Shown here piece by piece: positions 59,239 to 64,000 of a DNA stretch of 64,000 bases. Below the pieces are notes generated by a model. It was not told the DNA's origin. It saw only the letters and a list, made by a program, of their open reading frames with translations, and did no database searches. The stretch's first letter is position 1, and each line of letters starts with the position of its first letter. Origin of the DNA: Sequoia sempervirens (lineage: Eukaryota; Streptophyta; Pinopsida; Cupressales; Cupressaceae); contig VDFB02018296.1 in assembly GCA_007258455.2 (NCBI GenBank), positions 47,995,414 through 48,059,413 on the forward strand, given 5' to 3'. Made by a program: the position numbers and the translations under genes.

Positions 59239-60517
59239 TATGAACCAAGATTCCAAACTTGCATGAACACAAGAAACAAACATCATATTAGATCAAATGC
59301 AAGTTAGGATCATGATTCCCCAATAAATCCATTTGAATTGCAAAGGAAGAGGAATGAAATGAAGAACATAAACAAGCATAAACCAAAGATATTAAATCCT
59401 ATTCAAATGCAAAGCAAACTCTTAATCTCTTGGGGGAGTTGGTGCCAATTTGATGTGGAAATTGGCCCTTTCCCAACTCCTATGCAAGCTTTTATGATTT
59501 GATGAGGATGTGATCCACTTTGTTGAAGATTAAAGTATGCTCCATGATGAAAAACCTGCATAACCTAGCTATAATTTTGATGAAATGCTAATACTTGAGA
59601 ATGGATTTGAGTATAATAAGTTTTCTCAAATTATGGATAGTAAAATGAGGAATGAAGCCTCTTATTTATAGAATGACAAGTTGGAGAAATGCCCAAAATG
59701 AAGCAATGTGGGACTAACATTCAACCAATGGCAAGGTGTCACTTGTCAAGAGATGGATGGATGAAGGATGTGCACATTTTGCTGAATGTGCCCATAAATG
59801 CAATTAGGTGATATTTGAAATTAGTGAAATGACATGTAAAAGGGAAAATGAATGTATTAAATGCCACTTGGCTCAAGGAAAAAAGACTTATTAGGTGAAG
59901 AAAATGTCTTGTTGGAAGGACAAAGTCCACTTGGATTTGAATTCAAATTTGAGAGAATATTCCTCCATTATGCCATGTTGAGAGAAAAAAGGGATTTAAT
60001 AAATGGATTAAATCTACTTTCATGTGCAAGTGGCAAAAGCTAGAGGATGGGACATGAAATAGAATTAAATTAGTCAAGGGTTAATTAATTTAATAGGAGA
60101 TTAGATGATGTGACAAATTTCACTTAGATTTATGGGTTGATTTAAATCAAATATGAGAATAATATGATAAAATGATTAATTAAATAATGATTTTTTATTT
60201 ATTTAATTAAAGGAGTTGAAGTTAGATTAAATCAAATAAGGTTTTAATTTATTTAATTTAATGAGATAGACTTTAGGGATTTAATCAAATAAGATTGATT
60301 ATTTAATTAAATAGGGATAATTAGATTAGTCTGATTGATTTAATTAAATGACTTAATCAGATAAATGATTTATTTAATTAAGAGAGGAAGATTGATGAAT
60401 TTAATCAAATAAGGGTATTCGATTAAATGGTTAGATTTAGGGATGATTTAGGATGAAATGGTGTTAGTAGTCGGGATTAGATGTGCAATGTCAATCAGTA
60501 CGTTTTTCGTGTCTACA
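59239..60517 (-). mobile_element. 3' LTR of F, second copy
   Basis: Copy of 25682-26960 at a constant offset of 33557; no difference seen by eye. The polypurine tract follows at 60518-60532. Confidence 0.8.
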
Positions 60518-63500
60518 TTTTGCCCCTCTTTGAAGCAAAGTACTCATTACATTGGTTTAAAGAATAAACTTGCCGCGATCAAAATTCAAAAGAAATATGA
60601 TTTTTCAGTTGCCCCAATGGAAAGTACACTGGTACATTGCCCCTTCGAGAGATTGAGCGAAAAGATTCAATTTGAGGGTCGATCTTGCGATAAAGAGGTT
60701 CAAGATGGATGTATGGATGGTTATGATAATGATGCAAATGAGATGGATGAGATGAATGATTCCTATATGGTTATGCAATGGATGTTTTATGCAAATGTAT
60801 GGTTTTATGAGATGTTTAGTATGAGCACTCCTAAATCTGCAAATGGATAAATCTCCAACACTCAATAACATGGGTTAGTTCATGCAAATGCAAACTTACT
60901 AATACTCCTATGAAATAATACATTATGCTTCATGAACAAAATGAAATAACATAAACCAATAAAAAGCTTAGAGAAGCACAATAGACACCTATTCCATAGT
61001 GGATTGGTGTCACTTTGATATGAAAAGTGACCCTTTCCCAACCCTTGACAAGCCAATGATGAAGATGCAATGCTATGATAATGAAGTAGACAAAATTAGC
61101 TCTCAATGTGAAGAGAGTAACTTTGCATGAAGATTGTGGATGATTAAAATGAAGGATAGCCTCTCCATTTATAGAAGAGTTTGATGAGAGAAGAGGAAAA
61201 AGGGATGAATGTGGGATAAAAACCCAACCAATAGGAAGGAGCCACTTTTCACCATGTGAATGGGCCAAGGATGTGCATGTTTTGATGAATGTGCCAATAA
61301 ATAACATTAGGTGGCTTTTTAAATTTGAAATTTGGCTTGTTGGAGGGAGAAGAAAGGGTCTCAAATGCAAGGTGGGGGACATGTAAGAGGGGAGTTAATG
61401 CTATGTTGGAAGGGACAAGTCATTTGTGGGGAAGATTTGAAATGAGGGAATATTCCACTTTTATGCCATGTTGATGGAAATTTGAAGATTTAATAAATCA
61501 ATTAATTGATTTATTTGTGCAAGTGGGAAAAGCTAGAGGATGGGACTTGCATTAGATTTAACCTTAATCATGATTTAGTTAACTTAAGTGAAGATTAGGT
61601 GATTTGACCTATTTGATTTAGATTTATGGATTAAAATAAATCAAAAGGAGATGGAAAATGATTTAGACTTAGTTAAATAAATATTTTTATTTATTTAGCT
61701 AAAGGGGATGATGTTAGTAGTTTAATTAAATAAGTTTGATTTATTTAATTAAATGAAGAACTTTAAAAGCTAATTAAATAAGATTGATTTATTTAATTAA
61801 AGGGGGACTTTAGGATTAAATAAATAAAAATGATTTATTTAATCCAAAGAGGATAATGATTTAAATATGTTTGATTGATTAACAGAGGAATTAAGATGGA
61901 TTAACTAAATGGTTAATAGAGGAATGATTAATGTGGAATCGAAGTTAGTTGATTAGGATATTTTTCATGTCTACACTTAGACTAACAAATCTATATTATG
62001 ATGATGAACAATGCATGTGAGATGATCAGTGTTTCCTATATGATATGATATGATTTGTAGTATGCTGATGGTTTGTGGATGCAAGATGGATGCATTGGTG
62101 ATGATGATTAACTATCCTGGTATGATGTTAGCGTGGAAAAGAAGAAATGAGATGATGACAAGAGGATTCAACAAGCCAACTTTGTTAGAGACGATGATGA
62201 GAAATGGATGATTTTCTTATCAAGAATTGGGACTTTAAAAGGGCCACCTACCTTATGCTTAATTACACACATAAGTACAATGCATCAAGGTATAAAGAAC
62301 CAGGATGGCGTTGCACCTAGTGTGATGGAATTTGACTCAACAATCAGATAGGAGTACTCCTGTTCACACCTAGCATACGAAACCTCGTTTAAAATGCAGT
62401 TCAAATATTTCAAACATCTTAGACCAAAAATAGAAAGGAAATCCTTCCTATGTGGTCAACAAGATACCTCAAACACCCTCCCTACACCCAAATAAAGCAC
62501 GCATGACCGAGGTTATATTACAAGAACATCCCACAACCGCAACAGATAAAAAGATAATTATCGTTGCCTCATTCCTATCTCTCTAAACCCTTTTGTTTGG
62601 ATGTCATCGAGAGGTCCTTGGAATGAGTGCACTAAGATAAATCAAAAGACAAAGATAAAGTAAACAAACAAGCTAATGTTCTTCATATCGCTAGCCAAGA
62701 CAAAACTACGATGATGCCTAATGTTGATGTCCATTGTAGGAAGGATGCATGTCCTAGGGCATGATGATATCAAATGATTTGATATGGGACTGATTGGATG
62801 ATAGGCTATTGACACAAAGAGTTGACTATCTTGTTTACGTACTAACCTAGACTTGAGTCTTTCACGATTGAGTTTTCACTTTTAACTTGCTAGACTTGTT
62901 TCTGACTATTTCACCAAAGTTTGGGGATGATGATTGTTTATTATGAGTGATGTTTATTGCAGGTGAAAGCGAGATGAGATGGATGGATTTTTTCAAATAT
63001 TTGGATGTTTTTAATGTTTTTTGAATTGTTTTGAGGTTGTTTTTGGTATTTTTGAGATTTTTCAAATATTTTGATTTTTGAATTTTCAAATGTTTTGGGG
63101 TTTTCTAAAATTTTGACCAAGAGACTAACCTAAAGACCTATCCTAGGGGCCTCAGGGGTTGATCAACAAATTAGCCTTGCCTACATTATACATGTAGAGA
63201 CCACGTAGTTTGACTGACACAAACTTGATTATTGATGAGATATGAACAAATGGGCTACCAGTTTATTATGACAAACTCCTAGAGTACTGACCTAAGTGTC
63301 TTGGGGGATGATCAAAGATCAACCCTGCCTACGTTCAAGGCTTAGAGACCCGTAGTTCAACAAGACAACTCAGTTTTTGACTTTTTGACTGACTTTTTGA
63401 CTTGTTTTTGGATTTTTTGATTTAGGGACCTCAAGAATATACACGAATCCAATTTGATGAGAACATGCCCCCAGTGTGATGTAATAGAATACTTTGATAA

Positions 63501-63949
63501 AGGTAGTACAAACTGACCTTGAGGATGGGCCGAGTAGTACTAAGAGGGATCTTTACACGAACGCATGACCAAGCTATGATGCAGATGCCAAACGGATGAG
63601 TGATGGATGGAGATATGGAATGCGATGGATGATGGAATCTTGATGGATGGATTATGTAGAACAAGTCTTGAAGATCCTAGTGGATGGAATGTGCTTATTT
63701 ACACAAGGTGCCTGTTTGTCAAGTTTTCACCAAGGTACTTGCCCAAAGTGTCACCAAAGTGGTTTCCACTAGAGGATGATTTTTTCTCTTTACTATTTTC
63801 AATCCTTTTTGTCTTTTTTTTTGGATTTTTTTCTTTTTTAATTTTTTTTGTTGTCACCAAGATGCATGTTTGCTAGGTTTTTATTAGGGTGACCATTTTT
63901 TTAGGACATTTTTTGATTTTTTTGATTTTTGGTTCTATACCTCGAAAGA
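60518..63949 (-). mobile_element. F spacer with nested LTR, second copy
   Basis: Copy of 26961-30392. The nested LTR lies at about 60857-61975. The T-rich low-complexity parts are also the same. Confidence 0.75.
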
Positions 63950-64000
63950 TTAGGTATGAAACTTTTTAAGATGGGAGTTGTTCATGGGCTCTTGCAGAGG
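63950..64000 (-). pseudogene. F integrase end, second copy (cut by window edge)
   Basis: The last 51 bases match 30393-30443: the minus strand encodes the final residues of the Gypsy integrase (EPMNNSHLKKFHT and stop). The window ends here. Confidence 0.75.

Overview
This is a window of plant nuclear DNA, almost certainly from a large, repeat-rich seed-plant genome; a gymnosperm is my guess, but the sequence does not prove it. The evidence is AT-rich DNA filled with nested, decayed Ty3/Gypsy, Ty1/Copia and L1-type elements and only one credible cellular gene: a compact, GC-rich single-exon ORF at 15096-15572. I see no bacterial features, tRNA, rRNA or CRISPR. A run of exactly 100 Ns (30732-30831) marks a scaffold join.

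Layout. 1-521: 3' end of an LINE with an RNase H tail. 674-7970: Gypsy remains: a 3' LTR, then LTR 'A' (plus strand) meeting the inverted relative 'B' (minus strand) with a broken gag. 8056-9382: Copia RNase H tail plus 3' LTR. 9985-16100: gene territory, with a copy of the gene's flanks that lacks the coding region, a 1.35-kb tandem duplication and the gene itself. 16788-25681: gag-only Copia-type element 'K1' (minus) with 2.4-kb LTRs, carrying a TIR DNA transposon. 25682-30731: Gypsy element 'F' (minus) inserted in the K1 LTR, itself holding a further LTR. After the gap, 30832-39245: Gypsy element 'D' (plus; gag and protease, no pol), whose 3' LTR holds a clean solo LTR with a 5-bp target duplication. 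39316-42850: a second TIR element and a decayed LINE. 44281-50623: a Gypsy-type LTR broken by a minus-strand LINE, itself broken by element 'K2'. 50624-64000: K2 and a second copy of F.

Two points stand out. First, 19151-30443 recurs at 52820-64000 without visible differences except in one patch of about 0.9 kb inside the TIR transposon. The duplication starts inside homologous but diverged LTRs, which suggests LTR-LTR unequal exchange or an assembly error. Second, the LTR and leader regions of Gypsy elements A, B and D carry dispersed 30-36 bp hairpins. Their outer (GGAC/GTCC) and inner (CACC/GGTG) pairs are conserved, but the middle of the stem differs between elements by compensatory changes and is shared by the copies within an element.

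Nothing here forms a pathway. The window records successive insertions: Gypsy-type LTR, then LINE, then K2; and K, then the TIR element and F, then a further LTR. A recent duplication followed.
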